Below, one piece after another: positions 31,005-42,326 of a DNA stretch of 64,000 nucleotides. The position numbers were made by a program, and so were the translations under genes. The first letter of the stretch is position 1. The number at the start of each line of letters is the position of its first letter. Origin of the DNA: Acytostelium subglobosum LB1 (Eukaryota > Evosea > Eumycetozoa > Acytosteliales > Acytosteliaceae); the NCBI RefSeq assembly GCF_000787575.1, contig NW_012236519.1, positions 398,471 through 462,470 of the forward strand, read 5' to 3'. The notes beneath the pieces are model-generated. The model made no database searches. It was not told where the DNA came from and saw nothing but the letters and a program-made list of their open reading frames with translations.

Positions 31005-34000
31005 ATGTACATGTACATGTACTTGTTCATAATATGTTTTGTTGTTGAAGTAGTTAGAACTCAACAAGAATTCATAAATCCACTAAACAATCATATTTAT
31101 TCTATTCAACTTGGATCATATTCTTGGGAGGAAGCAAGACAAGATGCCTCTAGCAAAAGTGGATACCTTACAACAATCACAACAATGGATGAGAACATAT
31201 TTGTTCTAAATCTAATCAGAAGTAGGTATTCGAATGATCCAAAGTAATAATAATATTAATGCTAACACTCCTCACCTCCAACTACAACAAGATCAAAGTC
31301 ATAACCTTGATTACTTGTGGATTGGAGCTAAAACAAATATTGATGGATATAGTTGTACATGGGACAATGGTCCAGAGAATGGTATTATAATGTATAATAG
31401 GATTATGAACAAATGTACTGGATACTGTCAATGGGCAACTGATCATCCAAAAGGAAATCAAGTTGGAGGCTACATCAACTTTGGTCCTCAAGGCTGGGAG
31501 GAGACAACCAACTCTGACAACAAAGTGATTGGATATATCTTGGAGAAGGGTGGTGAGAATGATCCTGTACCAATCGCCACTGATATGGAGACCAGTGTCA
31601 TGTCCATCGTCAATATGAACCGAACCCAATTCAATCTAAACAAGTTGTCCATCGTATTCCAACCCTTCTACAATGTCCACAAGCCCTTCGATTGCACTAT
31701 CCTGTCTTTCAATCAAACCATTGTCACTTGTCAGTCAGAGTACACTGTTGGTCGATACAACATCACCTTCAATGATGGTCTCACATCATTCACCTACCAA
31801 TCATATCATCCAAATTGTAAGTACTCTTTAACACGATCAATTAATCATACTCTCTTACCAATATTGTTTATTGTAGTACCCTATGTATCATCGGTGATAC
31901 CAAGTTATAGTGCCCAAGGTAGATTGACCATAAATGGAAAGAACTTTGGACCAGATATTACGTATATCAACAATGTATACTACTCATCACAATCAATCAA
32001 ATGTATTCCACTCACTGCTTTTCTCAAAGATCGATCATTCTCTTGTGAGTTGGCATCCAGTGTATTCAAGAATGAGACCACTGGAAACACAACAACACGT
32101 ACTCAACTCATCACCATATCAGTTGGACAGGTGCCTCTAACGATCAGCCGTTTCCCAACTTGTAAGTTGAGTTGAGATGATCATTTCTCAACTTCTATCC
32201 TAACACATGTTACTCAATCATATTGTACTAGATTCTAAAGAATCCAACACTATGATCATGTTCACCTCCAATACTGATGAGTATATCTATACCTATCTGT
32301 CTGAACATCGTTCAGGATATATATTGGCGCCAACAACACAAAGTGACATCATAATGATCCGCAACTTGTTTTACTTTCAGTTGATCTATCCATCATACCA
32401 TGACCAGTGTATGTTATTAGTTGAAGTTGAATGAACATGTATACCCTCTAACTAATGATGACATCACTTCATATCAGCTGCCTATTACTTCATCAATGGA
32501 CCATACCCAAGTCAACCATTCCTCACAGTGACTGGTGGAATCAATCATACCTACATCCAAGGTATCAACAACTATGATATCAGTGTGATCAATAACATCA
32601 ATGATCGTAAGTATTAATCAATCAACTGATTCACTCATACTAACAACCCAACACCAATCAATCAAGTCAATGCATACCTTACTTTGGATACCAACTCAAT
32701 GACATTCATCAATGACACTCCGATCATTGGTACTGAATCATACTATGCTGTAAAGTTCGAGTTGGGGACCCAACCTCCATCGTTCTTCAATCCCAACCAA
32801 AGTTACTATGCACCAACACAAGGTGGATGGATAGTGATTGAGGTGTCCAATCTGCAACTTCCAAACTCTGTCTACACCCTGAGGGTTCAAGGATTGCCTC
32901 CAATCACTCAGCTCATACCATTCACTGACAACTCTTCAATTGGATTCACTGCCCCAAGTGGTGTTGGCAAAGGATATCCGATAACAGTCAGCGTAGATGG
33001 TAGATCAACAGCGGATACATCGGTATACCTATCATACTATGGACCATCAATCACATTGATACAACCATTCTTTGTTAATCAATCGGGTGGATTGATTACA
33101 TTGTTTGGTCAGAACTTTGGCAACAATCAATCATCGATCACATACTCAATCGATGGAGTGATCAATCTATCCAACTCAATCACAATCCTTAAGCCCCATG
33201 AACAACTGATTATAATGGTACCACCTGGTACCAATCCATCACTTGACATCATACTCACTGTCGGTGGCCAAGCTACCGAATCATACTCATACCCTCGTCT
33301 AAGTAAGTACACTCACATCAATCAATCAATCACATGACTAACATAACATACTACACTCCTAGTTGTTGAGTATGCTTCATCAGTTGAGAAGGGTGTTGGA
33401 GGCATTGTGACTGTGTTTGGACATCACTTCTATAATGTGAGCCAGATCACCATTGGAGGAGTGATGTGTCTGGGTCCAGTGTTGATCAACTCATCACAGG
33501 TTACTTGTTCATTCGATGGATCTGCTTCATCTGATGGCTCCAACCCTTTGCCAGTGAGAGTAACTGCCATGGGTATTTATTCAGAGTCCTACTCATTCCT
33601 TTACCTGAATAGGAGTTCATGTGGCATGCCTCTTTGCTCAGGTCATGGACAATGTGTTGATGGCAGCTGTCAATGTAACACAGGCTATGGTGGATCAACT
33701 TGTCTTACACCATCAACTCCATCTAACAACACACCAAGTGTGGATCCCAACAATGGTACCATTGGTGACTTCTCCGTATTCTTTACTCATATCCGTGAAC
33801 TTGACTCACTTGGCAATCAAATATCAATATACCCTACATCATTGATCAAATGGAACATCACTACAAACACATCAACATTACGCATGGCTACTGGAAGATT
33901 GAACTCTACATCCACAGACATGTCCAACTTTGTGATCAATGTTAAATCAATCATATTCCTTGAGGACACATCATATTGGTTCGCTGGACAGCAGATGTTG

Positions 34001-34591
34001 ATGTCAAAGAATAGCTTCAAGTACCAAGTGGACCTTGCTGGATGGCCCTTCCAAGGCCGGGCCAACTATCTACAACTTGTGTACCAACTCCAATCACCCA
34101 ACACCAAGGATGACGATGATTGTTCGTCAGATCAATCGACCAACACCTACAACGACAAGAACAATCTCCTCTGGGTACAGATTGAACTTGGCAACAAGTT
34201 ATTCTTAACAAAGTTCTCGGACCGGGTCTACGTTGATCGCAGGGTGCTGGCCAGCAACACAATCATCTTGCCATATGATCCTGCTTTGGCCCATGGCAAA
34301 GACACCAAATTCAACACTCCATATTCAAACAATATCCTTGTTGCCATGGTCTTACCATTCTTTGAACAGGCCACCATTGACCCAACATTCTCATTATTAA
34401 TCAATCAACATGTGTCATCTGGTCAATGTGGAACAAAATCACTCTGGTGGATTGCACTCATAGTACTTGGTATATTCCTAATAGTTGGAATTGGAGGTGG
34501 AATGTACTTTGTACTCAAACGTAAACGTGCATTTGAAAGGAAACAACGTTTAAGTTTCCAAATGATGGAGCAACAGATGCAACAACATTGA
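31005..34591 (+). CDS. Type I membrane protein: C-type lectin domain, IPT/TIG repeats, EGF-like module, ComC-like C-terminal domain
   Basis: Seven exons: 31005-31221, 31292-31816, 31877-32161, 32232-32408, 32478-32606, 32667-33302 and 33363-34591. They sum to 3198 nt (1065 aa); every internal border is phase 1. A signal peptide (LFIICFVVEVV) leads into a C-type lectin-like domain (SWEEARQDAS; LWIGAKTN; WDNGPENG). IPT/TIG-type repeats follow (IPSYSAQGRLTINGKNFG; LITLFGQNFG; GIVTVFGHHF). An EGF-like module comes next (CSGHGQCVDGSCQCNTGYGG), then a beta-rich domain typical of dictyostelid ComC-like proteins, one membrane helix (IALIVLGIFLIVGIGGGMYF) and a basic/Gln-rich tail. The protein probably acts in cell-cell or cell-substrate adhesion, inferred from domains. 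The exon-phase uniformity supports growth by domain duplication. Confidence 0.88.
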
Positions 34592-35373
34592 TTTACTTGG
34601 TCAAGTTGTAAATGTAATATTAGATTGATTAATTGAATAAAAGTGAAAGATGTTTATGATGTTGTCATCATCTCAATTAATCAATTAATCAGAGTAATCA
34701 ATCAAACAATCTGAAAATATATATGTAACAATGGACGAGTCAATGTGTAACCTTTATGATTCGTCGGTCCTGCAAATAGATCCATATGGACAGAAAGAAC
34801 CTGGAGTCCTTCAATAATAAGAACTCATTATCATTAATGTTCATATTCCAGCCCAACTGGATCAAAAGGGGCACCATCAAAATGTGTGAGATGCACCAAC
34901 ATTACCAATTTCAGACTTTTCACCTTAGATGAAATTGATTGGATTGATTGGGGCATTCATTCCTGTTTGGTGCCAGGATCATAATCATCCATCATGTGAT
35001 TGATTATCAATCCATATGGATTAGTGATAGAGTGATTGAGTGAGTGAGAGGACGTATATATTACTGAAATGACACAATCAATTAGTCTGAAAGAATCCCT
35101 CTCTAAATGAAACGACACAGGAATTAAGTAATAATATAGTCTCAAAGTCATAGTCACCCCGAGAATGTTGATGTCCAAGTAGAGCGACGGAGTGGAGTGG
35201 ACAACATCACCCAACATGTAACCCATCGTGGTAAAGACGAGAGACGACACGACACGACCACATGGTATCCTATCATATCCTCGCTTTGTTATAAATAGCA
35301 CGACCGGTTTATCAATTATGAACATCATCGAATCATTCAATCAAACAAATACATATACATACACATAACAACA
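34592..35373. other. Intergenic region with strong promoter-like 3' end
   Basis: 782 bases. An AATAAA at 34636-34641 serves the upstream gene. Near 35290 a TATAAATAG box lies about 80 bases before the ATG at 35374, followed by a CAAT-rich leader and the usual aacaacaATG context. A minus-strand frame at 34957-35340 looks non-coding. Confidence 0.4.
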
Positions 35374-36183
35374 ATGTTCAAGCTTGCTGTCTTTGTCCTC
35401 GCCGTTGTCCTCTCTGTGGCCTCTGCCCAGACCAGTGGAAACTACTACACCTTTGGCCCATCAGGTATTGCCTGCACTGTTGGCAACACCAACTGCCCAC
35501 ACTTCTTCCTCAACGAGGTGAACGGAGGCGCTGTCCACGTGCCAATCGTCAACTTTGTCTATAGCAACGCCAACCTCGACCCAGTCGTCGTCCAAGGAGG
35601 TGCCTCTGGTGAGGTCGTCCTGTTCGGTGCCGTCAACGGTTACGATTTCGAGATCTACGAGGCCTACCGTCTGCTTCCACTCATCAGCGGTGCCCCAACC
35701 GGTGCCCTCTACACCCTGCACCCATCCAACTACATGTGCCCAGTCACCGGCCCATGCTACCGTCTCAAGGCCCTCGCCCTGAACAACGGCACCGTCACCC
35801 TCGCCACCTCGTACACCGAGCCATACTCGTCGACCATCTCCTTCATCGACACCAACTGGTTGGCTGACCGCATCATGGCCTCTGCCCTCGTCCAGGGAAG
35901 CGTCATCGGAGGTGTCTTCACCGCCACCGGAGTCTACGTCAAGGTCGACGACCAGATCTCCTGCCCAGCCTCCCCACAGTACATGTGCGCCATCGGCAAC
36001 GTCCGCGCCTACAACCGTGACATCAACAGATGCTGGACCCTCGTCGGATGTGTCCACAGCGGAATCTGCCCACACTTCCTGCCAGCCTGTGCTGCCGGAT
36101 ACGACCTCATCAGTGTGCCATCTGCACCAAACGGATGCAACCACTTCTACTGTGATGCTTCATTCTTGACCCAGAAGCATTAA
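35374..36183 (+). CDS. Secreted cysteine-rich protein, dictyostelid family of unknown function
   Basis: Single exon, 269 aa. A clear signal peptide (MFKLAVFVLAVVLSVASA, cleavage before QTSG) and no other membrane segment mark it as secreted. About 14 cysteines lie mostly in two groups: an N-terminal pair near ACTVGNTNCPHFF and a C-terminal cluster (CWTLVGCVHSGICPHF; GCNHFYCDAS). The CPHF motif appears in both, hinting at two related halves. Codon use is almost entirely C-ending, the strongest bias in the window, suggesting very high expression. It resembles families of abundant secreted dictyostelid proteins that I cannot name precisely. Confidence 0.85.
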   Translation: MFKLAVFVLAVVLSVASAQTSGNYYTFGPSGIACTVGNTNCPHFFLNEVNGGAVHVPIVNFVYSNANLDPVVVQGGASGEVVLFGAVNGYDFEIYEAYRLLPLISGAPTGALYTLHPSNYMCPVTGPCYRLKALALNNGTVTLATSYTEPYSSTISFIDTNWLADRIMASALVQGSVIGGVFTATGVYVKVDDQISCPASPQYMCAIGNVRAYNRDINRCWTLVGCVHSGICPHFLPACAAGYDLISVPSAPNGCNHFYCDASFLTQKH

Positions 36184-36443
36184 GTAATCCATTTACATTA
36201 TTATAATAAATATTGCCAATGATTATCTATTGTCCTTAATATACTTAAACATATATGTATCTGTATCTTTACATACTTTATCTGTTTGAGATTGGTTGAG
36301 ATTTAGAAAGAACATGAAAGTGTGGTGTCTCTTCAACTTTTGAACATCACCCATCTGATCTGAACTTGCATGTTCTTTCATTCATTCATGCATTCATACT
36401 TTGTGTTAGAGATAGAGATAGAGATAATAGGTATATATATATA

Positions 36444-38156
36444 ATGGATACAATTACATTTACATCTAACAATAATGTTGTTGAAGAGGATGAAGATGAT
36501 GTTACTTGTTGTTATAAATGTACTACACATTGCTTGAGAATAGAGTTTATATGTTTGGATTGTGATGGTTTGTTAGTATGTCCAATATGTCTGGCTCGTA
36601 GCCACAGTGGTCACAAGGTAGACCATGTAGGTAATATTAGAGAGAAACTAGTCAATCAAATACAAGAAGTACAAAAGATGAATAAGACACATTCATCATC
36701 CCCTTCACCATCACCATCACCATCATCACCGTCACATTCGTACTCAACAAGATTGAATCATCTTTGGAAGACATTACAACAATGTACTGCATCTTATCAA
36801 TCATTACAACAGACTCATATGGAGATTAGTAGTCACTTTGATCAGTTGATAAAGGTAGTATTGGCTCAGGAGCATAGGGTAAAGTCGCGTGTCATTGAGC
36901 AGATGGATCGTATACAATCAACAATCAATCATATAAACAAAGAGATAAGTACTATCAATAATATTATCAATATGAATCTACCATCATCATCGTCATCGTC
37001 ATCAGTTGATGATGATCAGGACATGTCCAAGGTCGTCCAATCAATCTCTTCATGCACATCGATTGATCAATACATGTTGGTAGGTGGTAAGGACCAGGAT
37101 CAACATCAACAACCCAATGACTACCAACTACTATCAATGATAAGTGAACATATTAGAATAATGAGATTGAAGCCTTATGTTGATGAGAAGATACATCATA
37201 TCAGTCCAATGAATATCGATATTGCAATGTTGAATGGTATAAAGAAACAGATTGAAGCATGCTTTGAACTTGATCCACCTGCTCCAAGACTACATCATCC
37301 AACTGGAACTGCGCAAGACAGCTCTCTACTATCAGGCAAATTGATGTCCCTTCATATCAACGAATGCTCACTGTTCTCTGGAGCACATTCTCAGTGGACC
37401 CCAACAAAGGGTATATTCATGAGACCTGTCAATGGTGCCAGCTCCTCCCTCGTGTATGCACATGGCAATCTCTACCTATTCGGAGGCATGACCTTCATGG
37501 CTCACACCTACTCGTGGTACTCGTTGGCGGCCAAGACTGTCCACCACGCTGGTATCTTTGGCGTTAGTGGAGGATCGTCCATCACTGCATTCTATGATGG
37601 GGACAAGTACATCTACTTGGTCGGTGGCTACAACAAGGAGACCGACAAGTATTTGAACCGTGTCGATCGCTTCAATATTCACACTCATCTATTCAGTCAC
37701 GTTGGCAACATCCCTCCCGTGATGATCTACTCTGATGCCTTCCTACACAACAATGTTATGTATGCATTTGGTCGTCGCAGTGTCAATGATAAGGATGGTA
37801 TACTAGTTGGACTGGATATCAAGACATTGGGGTCATCAATCAATATTCTCAAGATCAATCAATATTCCTCAAGTTGCTATGATGGAATGGATAATATATA
37901 TATATTATACAAACAACGATCATTTATTAGATACTCAATCTCCACCAAGAAGATAACAACACTCATTCCCTCTCCTTATCAAAGTAATCTAAAAGGAGGG
38001 ATGATGTATGATCGAGTTGAAGCTTCAATTTATTCAATATATGGTCGTGGACATAACTTTAGATACTCTGTACAACTTGGCAAATGGATTCTACTTCAAG
38101 ACAATGACCATGTCAATGATCGTACCAACTTTGGCCTATGCTACATTCGAGATTGA
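36444..38156 (+). CDS. B-box zinc finger protein with kelch-like C-terminal repeats
   Basis: Single exon, 570 aa; ATG at 36444 follows TA-rich leader sequence. An acidic N-terminus leads to a B-box-type zinc finger (CYKC; CLDCDGLLVCPICL; SHSGH). A coiled-coil region with Ser/Pro-rich inserts covers about residues 75-220. The C-terminal half has kelch-like beta-propeller units (NLYLFGGM; YIYLVGGYNKETD; VMYAFGRR). This B-box plus coiled-coil plus kelch layout is expanded in dictyostelids. There is no RING domain, so E3 ligase activity is not implied. Function unknown. Confidence 0.82.
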   Translation: MDTITFTSNNNVVEEDEDDVTCCYKCTTHCLRIEFICLDCDGLLVCPICLARSHSGHKVDHVGNIREKLVNQIQEVQKMNKTHSSSPSPSPSPSSPSHSYSTRLNHLWKTLQQCTASYQSLQQTHMEISSHFDQLIKVVLAQEHRVKSRVIEQMDRIQSTINHINKEISTINNIINMNLPSSSSSSSVDDDQDMSKVVQSISSCTSIDQYMLVGGKDQDQHQQPNDYQLLSMISEHIRIMRLKPYVDEKIHHISPMNIDIAMLNGIKKQIEACFELDPPAPRLHHPTGTAQDSSLLSGKLMSLHINECSLFSGAHSQWTPTKGIFMRPVNGASSSLVYAHGNLYLFGGMTFMAHTYSWYSLAAKTVHHAGIFGVSGGSSITAFYDGDKYIYLVGGYNKETDKYLNRVDRFNIHTHLFSHVGNIPPVMIYSDAFLHNNVMYAFGRRSVNDKDGILVGLDIKTLGSSINILKINQYSSSCYDGMDNIYILYKQRSFIRYSISTKKITTLIPSPYQSNLKGGMMYDRVEASIYSIYGRGHNFRYSVQLGKWILLQDNDHVNDRTNFGLCYIRD

Positions 38157-38323
38157 GTTGACAACTAGGTCCATGGTCATCATCATCATTCAATCACTCA
38201 ATAAATAGACAACAAAGAGGGTCAAACCCCTTGCTCAGTGGTGTGGGGTGTGTGATCAGCTGATTGATCGACAGAATGATGATCATTACATTTTGAGTCT
38301 CAAAGATAATAGTTATATAGATA

Positions 38324-39826
38324 ATGGATTTGTTACCAGAACTAGCTGCCAGGGCAGTTTTCATGGAACTGAAAAATGAGTTGGACATCATCTGCATGGC
38401 GCTCACTTGTAAACGATGGAATAGCACTTTGAACAACATACCCAACTTCACATGGACCAAAGGTCGATGTTCATGTCCTTGGAGCACATCCACTTCCTCA
38501 TCAACATCATCGACCAACACCATCGCGACAACTACGACCACAGCAACTACAACACCAGCTGGACAAGGACGTGTATATTGTGCACGACTTGATCTTGTAC
38601 CATCAATCGACCCTGCCACGACCAGACTGCTACTGGACATCAAGATACCGACACCATCTGGATCACTACCTGCGTCACTAACAGACTTGATGATGGGCTT
38701 TTGCTTCAACTTTGAACTGAGCCCAGGCTTCCTTCCTCCAACTCTAATCACTTTGATCTTTGGTAACAACTTTAATCGAGTTATCAACGCTGATGTGCTC
38801 CCGCCATCACTTCAATTCCTCTCATTTGGATATCGATACAATCAACAACTTCAACGCGATGCCCTGCCCAACTCACTACGCACACTGACCTTTGGAAACA
38901 ACTATTGTCGCGACATACCCCTTGGAGCACTGCCGTACAGACTTGAAACATTGACATTTGGACACTCGTACGACAACATCATCGCGCCCTTGGTGCTCCC
39001 CGAGACACTACACACACTCAACTTTGGTTACATGTTCAATCAAGAGTTGATTCGCGACTCACTACCTCTATCACTCAAGACGTTGGTGTTTGGGGATTGC
39101 TTTGATCAGATGATCATGCCAGGATGTCTGCCATTGGCACTCACATCACTCACATTTGGATCGTACTTCAATCGGAGTCTTCTGCCAGGTGTGATCGATC
39201 AATCAAGTACGCTGGAAACACTCACCTTTGGATACTGCTTTGATCGTCCATTGCTCAACTTGCCATCATCAATCACAAGTCTCACTCTAGGCTTTGCCTT
39301 TGATCAACAACATAGATCTGTCAAATTGCCTGCTGGTCTAAAGACATTGTCGGTGGACAGCATCAGTCAATTAACATACTTGGGACCCACCCAATACCTT
39401 GACACTGCCAAAGTACGTGCACTACCAACATCACTATCATCTTCAAAGTATCGCTGGCTGTTACAATCAATCAAGGTCAAGACATTGATACTCAAGTGTC
39501 ACGAGGGTCTGGCCGAATCGATAAAGTACGTCAAGAAGGTGGCCGATCTATTGCCTCTGGTCGAAACATATCAACAAGTTGTACAATATCCACCATCAAG
39601 TCCAGCTCTAATACATGCAGAATATCGTAGATTAGACAACAATAATGGTTTATATATATTTCGACCTGGTGGCAACATAATCATTGACATTGATACACTT
39701 CCCAATCAAGATCGACTACTATTCATACATCATCCACAACAACAACAAGGTTGTCAACGAAACATAACACAATCAATCAAACGATTAATCAATAAACTAG
39801 TGCCATCATCGTCAGGTGGGTCCTAA
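38324..39826 (+). CDS. F-box protein with classic FNIP repeats
   Basis: Single exon, 500 aa. The N-terminal F-box-like segment (LLPELAARAVFMELKN; LTCKRW) is followed by a Thr/Ser-rich stretch. About nine FNIP repeats then run from residues 110 to 345 with the signature LP.SL..L.FG..FN. (for example LITLIFGNNFNRVI and LTSLTFGSYFNRSL). The C-terminal domain is of the kind seen in other dictyostelid FNIP proteins. FNIP repeats form leucine-rich solenoids. With an F-box the protein is probably a substrate receptor for SCF ubiquitin ligases, which is inference. It lacks the C-terminal CaaX motif of the two tandem genes at 24.8-28.9 kb. Confidence 0.9.
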   Translation: MDLLPELAARAVFMELKNELDIICMALTCKRWNSTLNNIPNFTWTKGRCSCPWSTSTSSSTSSTNTIATTTTTATTTPAGQGRVYCARLDLVPSIDPATTRLLLDIKIPTPSGSLPASLTDLMMGFCFNFELSPGFLPPTLITLIFGNNFNRVINADVLPPSLQFLSFGYRYNQQLQRDALPNSLRTLTFGNNYCRDIPLGALPYRLETLTFGHSYDNIIAPLVLPETLHTLNFGYMFNQELIRDSLPLSLKTLVFGDCFDQMIMPGCLPLALTSLTFGSYFNRSLLPGVIDQSSTLETLTFGYCFDRPLLNLPSSITSLTLGFAFDQQHRSVKLPAGLKTLSVDSISQLTYLGPTQYLDTAKVRALPTSLSSSKYRWLLQSIKVKTLILKCHEGLAESIKYVKKVADLLPLVETYQQVVQYPPSSPALIHAEYRRLDNNNGLYIFRPGGNIIIDIDTLPNQDRLLFIHHPQQQQGCQRNITQSIKRLINKLVPSSSGGS

Positions 39827-40065
39827 GCCTAAGTGGAGTGGGCTGCCACAACTGGAATCATTCCACCCATACTTAAATTATTCAATCATATCACAGTTGA
39901 TCATATCTAGGTATACTCGACTTGATTACACAAGACAAACTATGTTTGCAGGGTCATCACCTGATGGTTGTAAGGGGGGGAAATTTCCGAAGTATCTGAT
40001 TGATGATCATTCGTTTCATTCACATCACACACATTGATCACTCAAAGATATATATATTAACAAGA

Positions 40066-41573
40066 ATGAACACTGGTAAAGCAATCAGAACACTGATCAA
40101 CAGTGCATCAATGCTCCAAAAGAGCACTGGAAGACCAATCACTAGATCATTCTGTTCCTCCACACATGAGGTATGATCACTCACTCATTCAATCAACCGA
40201 TCACTCGGACATGTGATCGGGATAGCACTTACTGACGTCCAATCAATATGATCATTAGACTCGTCCACCAATCACAGAGTTCACACCAGAGGAGAACATG
40301 CTTAGAGATACTGTGGCAAAGTTCTCGTTGGAGCGTGTCAAGCCATTGGTCAAGGAGATGGACGTCAAGTCTGAACTCAACATGGGCCTGTTCAAAGAGT
40401 GCTTTGACAATGGTCTGATGGGCATTGAGATCCCCGAGCAGTACAACGGCACAGGTCTCAACTTTATGTCATCGATCATCATCATTGAGGAGTTGGCCAA
40501 GGTGGACCCAGCACTCTCTGTGATCGTCGACGTCCAGAACACATTGATCAACAACTGCATCAAGCGCTACGGCAACGAAGAGCAGAAGGCCAAGTACCTG
40601 CCCAAGCTGGCCACCGAGATGGTGGGCAGCTTCTGTCTGTCCGAGACCAGCGCCGGCTCCGACGCCTTCTCGCTCAAGACGCGCGCAGAGAAGCAAGGCG
40701 ACTACTACGTGATCAACGGCTCAAAGGCCTGGATCACCAACGCCAAAGAGGCTGGCGTGTACATTGTCATGGCCAACATCGACCCGGCCTCCAAGCATCG
40801 CGGCATCACCGCGTTCCTGGTGGACCGCAACACACCCGGCCTCGAGATCGGCAAGAAGGAGGACAAGATGGGCATCCGCGCGAGCTCAACCTGCGAGGTC
40901 ATCTTCAACGACGTCAAGGTGCACAAGTCGGCCGTGCTGGGCGAGTTGGGCAAGGGCTACAAGATCGCCATCGAGGGGCTGAACGAGGGCCGCATCGGAA
41001 TCGCCGCGCAGATGATCGGTCTGGCGCAGGGCGCCTTCGACTCGACCATGCCCTACCTGATGCAGCGCACACAGTTTGGCAAGCCGCTGGCCGAGTTCCA
41101 GGGCATGCAGTTCTCCTACGCCGACCTGGCCGTCGACATTGAGGCCGGCAAGCTGCTCACATACAACGCCGCTCGTTTGCAAGAGGCTGGCAAGCCATTT
41201 GTCACCGAGGCGTCGATGGCCAAGCTGTATTGCTCACGTGTTGCCGAGCGCGTCGCATCGACCTGCATCACCATGCTTGGTGGTGTTGGCTTTACCAAAG
41301 AGTTTGACGCTGAGAAGTTCTTCCGTGATTGCAAGGTTGGACAGATATACGGTATGTTATAATCATGATCTTTTGGGGTCGTTCCAAATGCCAAGTTTGG
41401 CATCCAGGATTCATTCATTCGTTCATTCACTTACTGACTGACCCTTGGTCCATGAACCAACACCTGCCAACTACCAACTACCACCTCCACACCACACTTT
41501 ACCACCAACAGAGGGCACTACCAACATGCAACTACAAGTCATTGCCAGGTCGATCATGGCCAAGTACAAGTAA
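40066..41573 (+). CDS. acadsb: Short/branched-chain acyl-CoA dehydrogenase, mitochondrial
   Basis: Three exons, 40066-40170, 40259-41351 and 41512-41573; 419 aa in frame. Exon 1 encodes a mitochondrial targeting peptide rich in Arg, Ser and Thr (RTLINSASMLQK; RPITRSFCSS). The body has the acyl-CoA dehydrogenase motifs: FCLSETSAGSDAFS and WITNAKEAGVYIVMA for FAD and substrate binding, then the QFGKPLAEFQG and MLGGVGFTKEF helices. The catalytic base lies in IYEGTTNMQLQ, split across the last intron (G|AG). The family oxidises branched or short acyl-CoA such as 2-methylbutyryl-CoA in isoleucine breakdown, passing electrons to ETF. Assignment to ACADSB rather than SCAD is by overall likeness. Confidence 0.92.
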
Positions 41574-42326
41574 AAGGCCACATTCATTCAAACAAACGAT
41601 CAAACAATCAAACAAACATAACCAATCAATCAATCTACAAATCTTGGATCGATACATATCTCACCCCCCAACAACAACAAACAAACACGACCAAACAAAG
41701 GCCCGATCGGTTCGAGAGTGTCTCTGAGATCAAAGCGTAGTAGGGGTTTGTTTGTTTGAACGGTAGGTCGTGTGTGTTGTGGGCGGGGGCTTGAATGCTA
41801 CCAGGTCCAGATCCGGATTCTTTTTTGCAAGGAGTTTTGTTTGTTTTTGCGCTACATTGTTCAAATAAAATTAGAAAATAAATCTAACCTCAACGATTGA
41901 TCACAATCATAAATACGCAACAACACCTTTAAACCAGCATACCTACATATCCTTGCTGTGTGTTCCCATAAGCGCCCATCACGACCTTCTTTGTCCAACA
42001 CATTCCTTGTCTGACTGAGACCCTAGGCCCAGCCCAGCCCAGCCCACACTTCTTAAACACTAAAACCCAAATCAATCATTCATTCATTCAGTCCATCAAG
42101 CAAACATTCAAGCAAACAAATACAACTCAACAATCTGACCCAAGATCATTCATCCACTCATAATATATATAACTACTTATACAAGTACCTACTTGCTAGA
42201 TAGAGTGATTGGTTGATTTGATTGATTGATTGAATGAGTGTGTGAGGATCGTCGTGTCTTCGTTCATTCATCCAACATCAACATCATCAACGACGTCGTC
42301 TTCACCAACACTACAACAACAACATC
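41574..42326. other. Intergenic region and long leader
   Basis: 753 bases, C/A-rich with CAAA, CAAT and GTTT-type repeats on either side of a G-rich strip (41760-41800). There is a short run of ccca/gccca repeats near 42030, and a CAA-repeat leader before the ATG at 42327. No gene or RNA recognised. Confidence 0.35.

Noticed and set aside
34957-35340. 127-residue minus-strand frame upstream of the secreted gene
   Set aside because: Ends in intron-like CAAT repeats, overlaps the TATA box and leader of the next gene, and shows no domain.
35461-36144. 227-residue minus-strand open frame opposite the secreted protein
   Set aside because: Shadow of a C-ending codon-biased gene; the plus frame has a signal peptide, Cys pattern and promoter, the minus frame has none.
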